In this document: positions 7,103 through 15,425 of the stretch, piece after piece | Layout of the letters: each line of letters begins with the position of its first letter | Numbering within the stretch: position 1 is the stretch's first letter | NCBI RefSeq assembly: GCF_038069655.2 | Contig: NZ_CP150951.2 | Location: 3,002,001-3,066,000 of the forward strand | DNA: 64,000 nt | Reading direction: 5' to 3' | From: Yoonia sp. BS5-3 | Lineage (GTDB): Bacteria > Pseudomonadota > Alphaproteobacteria > Rhodobacterales > Rhodobacteraceae | Notes under the pieces: generated by a model | Database searches by the model: none | The model's input: only the letters and a program-made list of their open reading frames with translations | What the model was told of the DNA's origin: nothing | Position numbers and translations under genes: made by a program

Positions 7103-9568
7103 CTAAGGCCCGGCTGGCACCAGCACAGTCACCCCGACAGCCGCCGCCCGTGCCAGATCGGGGTCGAGCGACATGGGAATGTATTCACCCCGCCGCCAGA
7201 GCTCGCCCAGGTCGTCGTAGTAACGCGACAAAGGGTGGCCCGATTGCCCTGTCGACGTGATGAAAACCGAACTGTCGGGGTCTGCGAAATCGTAAACTCC
7301 GCGATAGCCTGCCGCATGCACGTTTTGAAACGGCGCGTCGCCCGTGCCAGAGGTTTTTCCCCGTTGCAGCGTATTATCCCCGCCGCTGGTCGATTGCCGG
7401 ATGTTCACGATCCAATTCAGGATCGGTGTATTCCCCAGCACAGGGTGATCGTGGGTTGCCACATGGGCATCGCCCCAGCGGACGGCCTCAACCGCGTCGC
7501 CGTGATTTTCCTGTATCCAAAGCAAAGCATCATCCAAAGATTGCCGTGCGATATCGGTGCAGGTTTCAACCAGGGCCGATTGGATCACGTCGCACCAGAT
7601 GCCGGCCCCATCGATATTCCGAAAGACCCGTTCGATGAAAACCGGATCGGGGTGGGTGAATTCAGCGGTAAGCGGTCCCAGCTCATCCCGGATCAGCCGC
7701 TGCTGAAAGGCCCGTGCCCAGGCCGCATAGATCAGCGGCTCTGGCAGGTGTTCGTTCATCTCGCCATTCCAGGCCGACAACAGATCCAGCGCGATTTGCC
7801 GTTGCCGTTCGGGCGTCCCTTCAGGGGCCGCATCACCGGTGAACCACAGATCGGCGCCCATCAGGGTTGAAAGCGTGCGGGCGGTAAAGCTGACAGTGTC
7901 CAACTGTGCCTCAATAAAGCTGTCGCGCGTATGCACTTCGCGGGCCTGCATCAGCCTGCGCCAACGGTTAATCCGCTGCGTGTCCCCCCAGCGATGCGAG
8001 ACATGCATCGGAAAGGGCCGGTCGATGGTTTTATTATTGGTGTTCCCGATGATCCCGCCTTCGGGGTTCGTGAACTCGGGATTGTCACTGTAGGGAAAAC
8101 GCCCTTGCCAACGGTTTTGGGCCAAATAGCCAAAAGACGGCAGCCGCCCTTGGCTTTGATGCGCGGGATCGCGCGCGGGCAGGGCACCTAGTGTTTTCAG
8201 TGCAATCCGGTTCCTGTCTGCGATGGTCAGGTTTTGCGCTGGCGCGATGTAGCCCTCACCGGCGCGCAGCACTTCGTTGACGGTCCGTGCCCGCATGATG
8301 GCAAGCGCTGCGGACATGGATGTGTCCTGATCAGAAAGCGCGCTCCATGCTATGGATGTCACATGCCCGGGCGGGGTAATGGTGCCAAGGTTGAACTGAT
8401 CGGCGGGCATCACGGGGCCGTTCACCGTCCAGCGCAGACGCAAGGTGACAGCTGGGCCATCCTTGACCGTGATGATGCTGTCACGTGTTTCAAACGGGAC
8501 CCAGCCGTTCACCCCCCGATATTCATTGGGATTATCGGGGTTCAGCTCTTCTATATAAATATCTTGATCATCGACATAAGCGCTGGTCAGCCCCCAGCCG
8601 ATGCTGTCGCCGCGCCCGCTTAGCACAAGGGGCATGCCTGGGATGGTTCCGCCGATCACGCCGCCACTGGCCAGTTCCAACCGGGCCAGATACCAGATTG
8701 AGGGTGCCGTCAGCCCCAAATGCGGGTCATTGGCCAAAAGCGTTGCGCCACTGGCCGAGCGGCTGGCATCCGCCGCCCAGGCGTTTGAGGCGCCTGCCAG
8801 CTCGGGCCGCTTGAACGGGGCGAGCAGATCATCCGCGGGCCGTATGCTGGCGGTATAGGTTGGTACATTGGGCACCAGCTGCGCATATTCGGGCAGGGCG
8901 GCAACCCCTTGGCCCGGATCATCGGGCAGGATATCGGCAAGCCGTTCATTTCCGATCACAAGCGATGTGCGGGCGCGCAGTACCTCGCTTTCCAAATGCG
9001 AGGAAAACTGCATCGCCATCAGTTTCAGGATGACGAGCGAATCTGCGGGCTGCCAGGGGGCCACCGGGTGGTTGAACAGCCACATCTCGGGGGCACCGCG
9101 GCCGCGCGCGCCTGCATTCACTTCGTCCAGCCAGGCATTCACGCCGCTTGCATAGGCCCGCAGCGTGGCTTTGGTCGTCTCATCCTGCACAGCGAATGAA
9201 GCGACGGCCAGCGTGTAAAAATCATACCGGCGCATCACCTCATCAATGCCGAGTGTCCGTTCGCCAAACAGTTCGGACAGACGCCCTTGGGCCGTCCGCC
9301 GCAGCATGGTCATCTGCCATAGCCTGTCTTGGGCATGGGCATAGCCAAGGGCGAAAAACACGTCTTCATCGGTTTCGCCAAAGATGTGGGGCACGTTGGC
9401 GTTGTTGCGCACGATTTCAACCGGGGCGCTGATACCGGTGACATTACGCGTGCCGTCATAATCGGGCAGTGAGCGCGAGGCGAAGTAATAGATCAGCGCG
9501 ATGGTCCCAACGCCCAGAAAAACAACGGCGTAGGTCAGGCGGATCATCCAGCGAAAGAGACGTGCCAT
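7103..9568 (-). CDS. Penicillin acylase / AHL acylase family N-terminal nucleophile hydrolase
   Basis: An 821-aa protein. Residues 10-30 form one hydrophobic segment, either an uncleaved signal anchor or a signal peptide, so the enzyme should face the periplasm. The pattern is that of an Ntn-hydrolase precursor: an alpha-chain domain with GYAHAQDRLWQM (residues 75-86), a linker, then the autocleavage site AGASNAWA with the nucleophile Ser261, followed by GATLLANDPHLG. Family members hydrolyse amides such as penicillins, acyl-homoserine lactones or cyclic lipopeptides; the substrate cannot be told here. The ATG is preceded by GAGGG. The gene follows livM by 57 bp on the same strand and may be read through from the liv operon. 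Confidence 0.88.
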   Translation of the reverse strand: MARLFRWMIRLTYAVVFLGVGTIALIYYFASRSLPDYDGTRNVTGISAPVEIVRNNANVPHIFGETDEDVFFALGYAHAQDRLWQMTMLRRTAQGRLSELFGERTLGIDEVMRRYDFYTLAVASFAVQDETTKATLRAYASGVNAWLDEVNAGARGRGAPEMWLFNHPVAPWQPADSLVILKLMAMQFSSHLESEVLRARTSLVIGNERLADILPDDPGQGVAALPEYAQLVPNVPTYTASIRPADDLLAPFKRPELAGASNAWAADASRSASGATLLANDPHLGLTAPSIWYLARLELASGGVIGGTIPGMPLVLSGRGDSIGWGLTSAYVDDQDIYIEELNPDNPNEYRGVNGWVPFETRDSIITVKDGPAVTLRLRWTVNGPVMPADQFNLGTITPPGHVTSIAWSALSDQDTSMSAALAIMRARTVNEVLRAGEGYIAPAQNLTIADRNRIALKTLGALPARDPAHQSQGRLPSFGYLAQNRWQGRFPYSDNPEFTNPEGGIIGNTNNKTIDRPFPMHVSHRWGDTQRINRWRRLMQAREVHTRDSFIEAQLDTVSFTARTLSTLMGADLWFTGDAAPEGTPERQRQIALDLLSAWNGEMNEHLPEPLIYAAWARAFQQRLIRDELGPLTAEFTHPDPVFIERVFRNIDGAGIWCDVIQSALVETCTDIARQSLDDALLWIQENHGDAVEAVRWGDAHVATHDHPVLGNTPILNWIVNIRQSTSGGDNTLQRGKTSGTGDAPFQNVHAAGYRGVYDFADPDSSVFITSTGQSGHPLSRYYDDLGELWRRGEYIPMSLDPDLARAAAVGVTVLVPAGP

Positions 9569-9625
9569 GGGGCCCTCGGGTCTTGTGATTGCCCTGCTTT
9601 TATCAATCTAGCGCGTTAGGACAAG

Positions 9626-10927
9626 CTAGCGTTCAGGGATCAAGCCGCGCGGGCTGAACCGCAGGACCGATAGCAGGACCAATCCCATGGTCAAAAGCCG
9701 CATATGGGCCGCCGATTCAATCATCCGATCTTTCAAGGCGCTGCCATCCTCAAGCCCACTGCTGAGCAGGTTCATCAGCCCCAGCCCAAGCGGTTCAACC
9801 TGAACCCAGAGGAACCATATCAGCATCCCGCCCAGGATCGCTCCGAAATTATTGCCAGAACCGCCAACAATCACCATGACCCAGACCAGAAAGGTAAAGC
9901 GCAATGGCTGATAGGTGCCTGGCGTCAGCTGCCCGTCCAGCGTTGTCATCATGGCGCCCGCAATGCCGCAAATGGCCGAGCCGAGAATAAAGATCTGCAA
10001 ATGCCGGGCGGTGACGTCCTTGCCCATGGCTTCGGCGGCGACCTCATTATCGCGGATCGCGCGCATCATCCGTCCCCAGGGGCTGTGCAGCGCCTGTTGT
10101 GCCAGCCAAAGCAGGATCAGCAGGACGATGGTGAACAGGATTGCATAACCCATCTTGGTGTAAAGGGTTGAGGCCGTGACAGGATCAAGTCCTAGGCTTG
10201 CGGCCCGTTCCACAAAGCCCGGATCGTTTTGCAGATCGATCTCATAGGGTACGGGCCGGGGCAGACCGATGACGTTTTTGACGCCCCGCGCCAGCCAGTC
10301 TTCGTTTTTCAGGATGGCTATGATGATCTCGGCAATGCCCAGCGTGGCAATCGCCAGATAGTCGGATCGCAGCCCAAGCGCGGTTTTCCCGATGATCCAG
10401 GCGGCCCCAGCGGCCAGCAGCCCCCCAACAGGCCAGCTGAGCAAGACCGGCAGGTTCAGCCCGCCGAGGTTGCCGGTTGAGGCCGGATTGATCGCCTCAA
10501 TCGCGGCTTTGGCCGGATCAAACACGGCGCGGAAGACGAAGAACCCGCCAATCAGGATGACAAGCGTTGCGATTGTGCGCACCCGCCCTTGCAATTGCTT
10601 TTGCGCGATGACAGCCGCGACAACCGTGGCAGCCCCCAAGGCAAGCCCTGCAAAGATGCGCAACCCGCCCGCTTGCCAGGCTTCGGGCACGGGCGGTGTT
10701 GACACCAGAACCGTGGCCAGCCCGCCAAGCGCGACAAATCCCATCACACCGATGTTGAAGAGCCCCGCAAACCCCCATTGCAGGTTCACCCCCAGGGCCA
10801 TTATCGCGGAAATCAGCCCCATATTCAGGATCAACAAGGCCGAGTTCCAACCTTGCACAAGCCCGGTCCCCAAAAGCAGGAGTGCCACAAGCCCAAACAG
10901 CGCGGTGTTTTTGTAAATCGGGTTCAT
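9626..10927 (-). CDS. livM: Branched-chain amino-acid-type ABC transporter permease LivM
   Basis: A 433-aa inner-membrane permease with about ten hydrophobic segments. It carries the family signature GLRSDYLAIATLGIAEII and the EAA-like loop AIRDNEVAAEAMGKDV. It is longer than many LivM proteins because of extra segments in the N-terminal third. The ATG overlaps the livH stop (ATGA). It works with LivH as the membrane channel, driven by LivF and LivG. Confidence 0.93.
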   Translation of the reverse strand: MNPIYKNTALFGLVALLLLGTGLVQGWNSALLILNMGLISAIMALGVNLQWGFAGLFNIGVMGFVALGGLATVLVSTPPVPEAWQAGGLRIFAGLALGAATVVAAVIAQKQLQGRVRTIATLVILIGGFFVFRAVFDPAKAAIEAINPASTGNLGGLNLPVLLSWPVGGLLAAGAAWIIGKTALGLRSDYLAIATLGIAEIIIAILKNEDWLARGVKNVIGLPRPVPYEIDLQNDPGFVERAASLGLDPVTASTLYTKMGYAILFTIVLLILLWLAQQALHSPWGRMMRAIRDNEVAAEAMGKDVTARHLQIFILGSAICGIAGAMMTTLDGQLTPGTYQPLRFTFLVWVMVIVGGSGNNFGAILGGMLIWFLWVQVEPLGLGLMNLLSSGLEDGSALKDRMIESAAHMRLLTMGLVLLSVLRFSPRGLIPER

Positions 10928-11934
10928 ACGGATTGCCCCTTAAACAGGCCGGTCGGTTTGAACAGCAAGACAATGATCAGGATCGCGAAACTGACCGCAA
11001 ATTTGTAATCGGTCGACAGAAGCTGGACCAGGCCGTCCGGCTCGAGGCTTTCAGGCATCAGGTAGGTCAGTACCTTTTTCCAGGCATAGGTGATTGTGAC
11101 CTCGCTAAAGGCAATCACAAAACCGCCGGCAATGGCCCCAATGGGGTTGCCAAGACCGCCGACAATAGCGGCGGCAAAGATGGGCAGCAGCAGCTGGAAA
11201 TAGGTGAAGGCCTTAAAGGACTTATCAAGCCCGTAAAGGACGCCCGCCGTGGTGGCCAGCGCGGCGACGATCATCCAGGTGACCTTGACCACCCAGTCAG
11301 GGTTGATGCCCGAAAGCAGTGCTAGGTCTTCGTTGTCCGAGAATGCGCGCATGGATTTACCGGTGCGCGTTTTGTTCAGGAACCAAAAGAGCAGGGCGAC
11401 AGCGATGATGGCGACAACGACCGTAATGACTTGCGTCGTTCTGATCGCCAACCCTTCGCTCAGGCCAGTCATATCACGGAATTCGCGGGCGGTGATGATG
11501 AAACGCTCGCCATCGGCAAAGCGGATATCATCCACCCCGATGATAAAGCGCACAATCCCGTTCATCACGAACATCACGCCCATGGACACGATGACCAAGA
11601 TCACCGGCTTAGCCTTTTGATCACGATAAAATTTGTAAACCAGCCAATCGGTGGCCAGCACCAGCCCAATCGTCGCGGCGATCCCAAACGGCAGCGCCAG
11701 CAACGCGGTCGGCAGCGGACCAAAGGTGATGCCGATGGCCAAGAGCGCGTTGGTCCCGATGATCGTCATCGCGGTGCCGAACGCCATGGTGTCTCCGTGG
11801 GCAAAGTTCGAAAAACGCAGGATGCCGTAAATCAGGGTCACACCAAGCGCGCCGATGGCCAGCTGCGCGCCGTAGGCGAGGCCGGGGACGATGACGAAAT
11901 TGGCAAGGGCGACTAGGGCGTTGAGAATGTCCAT
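10924..11934 (-). CDS. livH: Branched-chain amino-acid-type ABC transporter permease LivH
   Basis: A 336-aa inner-membrane permease. The motif LAIGALGVTLIYGILRFSNF followed by AHGDTMAFG near the N-terminus and GLGNPIGAIAGG near the C-terminus are typical of LivH. The start is set at the ATG at 11934, inside the stop of the upstream 145-aa ORF (TAATG); an ATG at 11967 would add 11 residues overlapping that ORF and is less likely. The stop overlaps livM. Confidence 0.93.
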   Translation of the reverse strand: MDILNALVALANFVIVPGLAYGAQLAIGALGVTLIYGILRFSNFAHGDTMAFGTAMTIIGTNALLAIGITFGPLPTALLALPFGIAATIGLVLATDWLVYKFYRDQKAKPVILVIVSMGVMFVMNGIVRFIIGVDDIRFADGERFIITAREFRDMTGLSEGLAIRTTQVITVVVAIIAVALLFWFLNKTRTGKSMRAFSDNEDLALLSGINPDWVVKVTWMIVAALATTAGVLYGLDKSFKAFTYFQLLLPIFAAAIVGGLGNPIGAIAGGFVIAFSEVTITYAWKKVLTYLMPESLEPDGLVQLLSTDYKFAVSFAILIIVLLFKPTGLFKGQSV

Positions 11935-12371
11935 TATTGATCCCTGGTGTAACGCAATGCCGAACATATCAGTTTCGTGACATTTTCAGAAAGATAGGTG
12001 CCGTGACCGGTGACGACCGAGTGATAATTTAATCCAAATGCGTCTGCGACTTCGTTATTTGGTATAATGATCGCTCCAAAATCTCGTTCTGGTGCCGTCG
12101 AAACGAATTCTTGGGCTTCGTCTAATGACGAAAAATAACCCAGTTTATAACGGACGCCCTCTATTGAATTAGCCATAAAATATTCTCCGTTGTCCTCGAT
12201 TAGAGTTACCGAAGAAATTGGCAAGTTGCCCCTGATACAAACCCCACCCTCGCATACTTGATAGATGGAGCAACCAGCTGGATAGCCACTTTGGTCGAAG
12301 GCTGCCGAAAGCAGCGTTGGTATCAGGCTAGTAAGAATGGCCGCGCGAAAAACTGATCTGTATGTTTTCAT
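11934..12371 (-). CDS. Exported cysteine-containing hypothetical protein inside the liv operon
   Basis: A 145-aa protein I do not recognise. The first 23-25 residues (basic start, then AAILTSLIPTLLSA) form a likely signal peptide. The mature part has a three-cysteine cluster (CSIYQVCEGGVC) and one more cysteine near the C-terminus, which could form disulfides in the periplasm. The ATG overlaps the livF stop (ATGA) and its TAA overlaps the livH start (TAATG), so it is co-translated with the transporter. Its base composition is visibly more AT-rich than livF and livH, suggesting later insertion into the operon. Confidence 0.75.
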   Translation of the reverse strand: MKTYRSVFRAAILTSLIPTLLSAAFDQSGYPAGCSIYQVCEGGVCIRGNLPISSVTLIEDNGEYFMANSIEGVRYKLGYFSSLDEAQEFVSTAPERDFGAIIIPNNEVADAFGLNYHSVVTGHGTYLSENVTKLICSALRYTRDQ

Positions 12372-13081
12372 CCGCCCAAGAAACTCCGCCGTACTTCGGG
12401 ATCGGCCAGCAGTTCTTTGCCCGTCCCTGTATGCGCATTGCGCCCTTGCACCAAAACATAGGCTTTATCTGCGATTTCAAGCGCTTGCCGGGCGTTTTGT
12501 TCGACCATCAAAATGGGAATTCCGGTGCGCGAGACCTCGATGATCCGGTCGAAAAGCTCATCCATCACGATGGGGCTGACCCCGGCGGTGGGCTCATCCA
12601 GCATCAGCACTTTCGGCTGGGTCATCAGGGCCCGGCCCACGGCCACCTGCTGGCGCTGACCGCCTGATAACTCGCCCGCGGCTTGATTGCGCTTTTCCTT
12701 TAGGATCGGGAACAGATCATAGACCTGTGCCATCGTGTCCGAAAAATCATCGCGCCGGATAAACGCGCCCATTTCAAGGTTCTCTTCAACGGTCATTGAG
12801 GTAAAGATATTGGCGACTTGCGGGACGAACCCCATGCCTTTGACAACGCGTTCTTGCGGGGACAGGTGGGTGATGTCTTCGCCATCTAGCCGGACAGCGC
12901 CCTGATTGACGTTCAGCATCCCGAACACGGCCTTCATTGCCGTGGATTTACCCGCCCCATTGGGGCCGACAATCACGGCAATCTCGCCTTTTTCGGCGGC
13001 AATCGTGCAACCATGCAGAATGTCGGGGCCTTTGCCATAACCACCGGTCATGGCGTCGCCGATCAGGAAAGCTTCGCTCAC
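12368..13081 (-). CDS. livF: Branched-chain amino-acid-type ABC transporter ATPase LivF
   Basis: A 237-aa ABC ATPase with Walker A GPNGAGKST near residue 40, signature LSGGQRQQVAVGRAL and Walker B VLMLDEPTAG. The start is a GTG that overlaps the stop of the 52-aa ORF upstream (GTGA). It pairs with LivG to energise LivHM. Confidence 0.94.
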   Translation of the reverse strand: MSEAFLIGDAMTGGYGKGPDILHGCTIAAEKGEIAVIVGPNGAGKSTAMKAVFGMLNVNQGAVRLDGEDITHLSPQERVVKGMGFVPQVANIFTSMTVEENLEMGAFIRRDDFSDTMAQVYDLFPILKEKRNQAAGELSGGQRQQVAVGRALMTQPKVLMLDEPTAGVSPIVMDELFDRIIEVSRTGIPILMVEQNARQALEIADKAYVLVQGRNAHTGTGKELLADPEVRRSFLGG

Positions 13082-13236
13082 GGCGTGATATATTCCTCAA
13101 GGAAAGGCGCATAGGTGGTCAGCGTGTCCCGCATCAAGGCCTGCTCTGTTGCGTCCGCGTGGTTTTCATAGATGTAATACAGCGTCCCAGCGGCACCCAA
13201 TACGGCGCCCAAAAGCAGTGTGAGTAAGAATTTCAT
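13078..13236 (-). CDS. 52-aa single-pass membrane protein between livG and livF
   Basis: A short ORF with start ATG at 13236 and stop at 13078. The translation has an N-terminal hydrophobic helix (MKFLLTLLLGAVLGAAGTLYY) and a polar tail ending in EEYITP. It exactly fills the space between livG and livF: its ATG overlaps the livG stop (ATGA) and its TGA overlaps the livF GTG. Such end-to-end packing argues for a real translated protein. The glycine and alanine pattern in the helix could support packing against another membrane helix. I recognise no family. It is probably a small accessory subunit or stabiliser of the transporter. Confidence 0.72.
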   Translation of the reverse strand: MKFLLTLLLGAVLGAAGTLYYIYENHADATEQALMRDTLTTYAPFLEEYITP

Positions 13237-14018
13237 GTCGCGCTTACCTTATCTTTGTTTTTCAATCCGGTGCCGAGATAAGCCTCGATCACCTGTTCGT
13301 TTGCCTTGATCTCATCCAAGGTTCCTTCGGCCAGGACATGCCCCTCGGCCATACAGATCACCGGATCGCAGAGGCGTCCGATAAAATCCATGTCATGTTC
13401 GATCACAACAAAAGTGTAGTTCCGTTCCTTGTTCAGGCGGATTATTGCATCCCCGATCGTGTTCAGCAGGGTCCGGTTCACACCGGCGCCGACCTCATCC
13501 AGAAACACGATCCGCGCGTCCACCATCATGGTCCGGCCCAGTTCAAGCAGCTTTTTCTGCCCGCCAGAGAGGTTGCCCGCCTTTTCCTCTTTCAGGTGGT
13601 CGATGGTCAGAAATTCAAGCACTTCATCGGCCTTGGCGCGTAGTGCCCGTTCTTCATTGGCAATCCGGCGCCGTCCGATCCAGGCATTCCACAGGGTCTC
13701 GCCTGATTGGTCGCCGGGAACCATCATCAGGTTCTCGCGCACGGTCATTGATGAAAATTCGTGGGCGATTTGGAAAGTGCGCAGCAACCCTTTGTGAAAC
13801 AGGGTATGGGGCGGCAGACCGGTGATATCCTCACCCTGCATGGTGACCCGTCCCGATGTTGGTTTCAGAACACCTGCTATCACATTGAAAAGTGTTGTTT
13901 TTCCGGCGCCATTCGGTCCGATCAATCCGGTGATTGATCCTTCTTGAATCGTCAAAGACGCCCCATCAACGGCATGGAATCCCCCAAAGGTTTTCACCAG
14001 GTTTTCAACGATGATCAT
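13233..14018 (-). CDS. livG: Branched-chain amino-acid-type ABC transporter ATPase LivG
   Basis: A 261-aa ABC ATPase with Walker A GPNGAGKTT near residue 36, signature LSGGQKKLLELGRTMM, Walker B IVFLDEVGAGVN and the C-terminal LivG/BCA_ABC_TP extension (VIEAYLG). The Walker B glutamate is followed by VGAG rather than the usual PAAG or PTAG. The ATG has a strong GAGGGGAAG ribosome site. It is separated from livJ by a hairpin. Confidence 0.94.
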   Translation of the reverse strand: MIIVENLVKTFGGFHAVDGASLTIQEGSITGLIGPNGAGKTTLFNVIAGVLKPTSGRVTMQGEDITGLPPHTLFHKGLLRTFQIAHEFSSMTVRENLMMVPGDQSGETLWNAWIGRRRIANEERALRAKADEVLEFLTIDHLKEEKAGNLSGGQKKLLELGRTMMVDARIVFLDEVGAGVNRTLLNTIGDAIIRLNKERNYTFVVIEHDMDFIGRLCDPVICMAEGHVLAEGTLDEIKANEQVIEAYLGTGLKNKDKVSAT

Positions 14019-14064
14019 TCACTTCCCCTCGCGCGCGGTTTTTTATGCGCGTCTATTGTCGTAA

Positions 14065-14090
14065 GCGGCGCGGGTGTGATCCCGCGCCGC
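14065..14090. promoter_or_regulatory. Intercistronic hairpin between livJ and livG
   Basis: A perfect 10-bp inverted repeat (GCGGCGCGGG, loop TGTGAT, CCCGCGCCGC). The T-run lies on the plus strand side, so for the minus-strand operon it is not a classical terminator. It probably protects or attenuates the mRNA so that the binding protein is made in excess over the transporter subunits. Confidence 0.65.
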
Positions 14091-14110
14091 CTTTTTGTCA
14101 ATCCGGTGGA

Positions 14111-15295
14111 TTAACGATAGCCAATCGTCGAATAGACGCCATCGGCAAATTCGACTTCCTGATAGTTGCCAGCGCTTTCGCCGGGGCCAATCAGTTCAAC
14201 GGCGGACGCGCCGACATAGTCGATTTCTTCACCTGCGGCCAAAAGCTCAAGGCCCTTTTGCAGCTCACCTGGCATGATTTCGACGCCTGGGCCATTCGCG
14301 ACGTCAAAGATATGGTCTTTGAACGCGGCAGAATCGCTTGATCCAGCGGCTTGCATCGCCAGCATGATCAGCGCTGCTGCGTCATAGGATTCAGGTGCGA
14401 ATGCGCCGGTGCCGTCAAAGCCAGCACCTTCGGCAAGTTCAACAAACATGCCTGCGCCCGCGTTATCTGTTCCCGGATAGGCCCCGAATGAGCCGTTCAG
14501 CTCATCGCCGAAGTTTTCATTCAGCTTTTCGCCGACCATCCCGTCTGGAACGTAGAACGTATCAAACGCGCCTGTGTCCAGGGCCGAACGGATGACGCCC
14601 GAGCCGCCTTGGTCCACGTAACCGGCGACAACCAGCACTTCACCACCAGCGGATGCCAGCGCGCCGACTTCAGCCGAATAGTCGGCCTTGCCGTCTTCAT
14701 GCGCAGCTGAGATTGTGACTGTGCCGCCAGCTTCTTCAAACGCGGCCTGGAACGCGTCAGCCAGACCTTTGCCGTAGTCGTTATTGGTATAGGTCAGTGC
14801 CACTTCGCTAAAGCCGCGATCCTGCAGGATATTGGTGATGATGACACCTTGGCGCGCATCGGACGGGGCGGTGCGGAAGAACAGCCCATCATCTTCAGCG
14901 GTCGACAGGCCAGGCGATGTGGCCGAGGGCGAGATCATTACAACGCCGTTCGGACGCGCAACATTTTGCAAGATGGCCCCTGTGACGCCGGAGCAGTCCG
15001 CGCCCATGATGGCGTGCACATTGTCAGATGTGACCAGACGCTCGGCCGCTGCCGTGGCTGCGCCGGCATCGATGCATGTGCTGTCACCGCGTACAGATGT
15101 CACGGTGGATCCGTCTAGCAATGCACCTGACTCGGTCACTTCCTGCATGGCCAGTTCCGCGCCCGAGCCCATTGCGGGGGTGATCGATTCCAAAGGCCCG
15201 GTAAAGCCAAGGATCACGCCGATTTTGATATCTTCTGCATTTGCGCCGCCTGCCATCATTGCGATGGCTGAGCTGGCCAAGAATAATTTTCTCAT
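14111..15295 (-). CDS. livJ: Branched-chain amino-acid-type periplasmic substrate-binding protein
   Basis: A 394-aa periplasmic ligand-binding protein (Peripla_BP_6 type). The signal peptide MRKLFLASSAIAMMAGGANA is followed by EDIKIGVILGFTGPLE, the classic start of LivJ-type proteins; PSATSPGLS and YVPDGMVGE are further family features. I chose the ATG at 15295, with AGGGAGA seven bases upstream, over the ATG at 15319. The ligand may be a branched-chain amino acid, another amino acid or a small amide; the sequence does not decide. Confidence 0.92.
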   Translation of the reverse strand: MRKLFLASSAIAMMAGGANAEDIKIGVILGFTGPLESITPAMGSGAELAMQEVTESGALLDGSTVTSVRGDSTCIDAGAATAAAERLVTSDNVHAIMGADCSGVTGAILQNVARPNGVVMISPSATSPGLSTAEDDGLFFRTAPSDARQGVIITNILQDRGFSEVALTYTNNDYGKGLADAFQAAFEEAGGTVTISAAHEDGKADYSAEVGALASAGGEVLVVAGYVDQGGSGVIRSALDTGAFDTFYVPDGMVGEKLNENFGDELNGSFGAYPGTDNAGAGMFVELAEGAGFDGTGAFAPESYDAAALIMLAMQAAGSSDSAAFKDHIFDVANGPGVEIMPGELQKGLELLAAGEEIDYVGASAVELIGPGESAGNYQEVEFADGVYSTIGYR

Positions 15296-15323
15296 TTTTA
15301 TCTCCCTGTTGGAACGCATTGTT

Positions 15324-15334
15324 CTGCATTGCAG
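15324..15334. promoter_or_regulatory. Small palindrome upstream of livJ
   Basis: CTGCA-T-TGCAG is a perfect 5-bp-arm palindrome 29 bases before the livJ start, within the 130-bp gap that must hold the liv promoter. It could be an operator for the adjacent GlxA-type regulator. A chance occurrence is quite possible. Confidence 0.25.
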
Positions 15335-15425
15335 ATTAGCAGCACGTTTCCAAAAGAAAAGTCAGAACCAAAGGTGAATTCGACCGAACAACGTCCTTTG
15401 TGCGGGAAGATCGGGCAGGGGCGCC

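Noticed and set aside
7040..7870. 276-codon plus-strand frame
   Set aside because: It is antisense to the acylase gene and lacks family resemblance.
14065..14090. Rho-independent terminator after livJ
   Set aside because: The T-run is on the side that would serve plus-strand transcription, where no gene ends; listed instead as an intercistronic hairpin.
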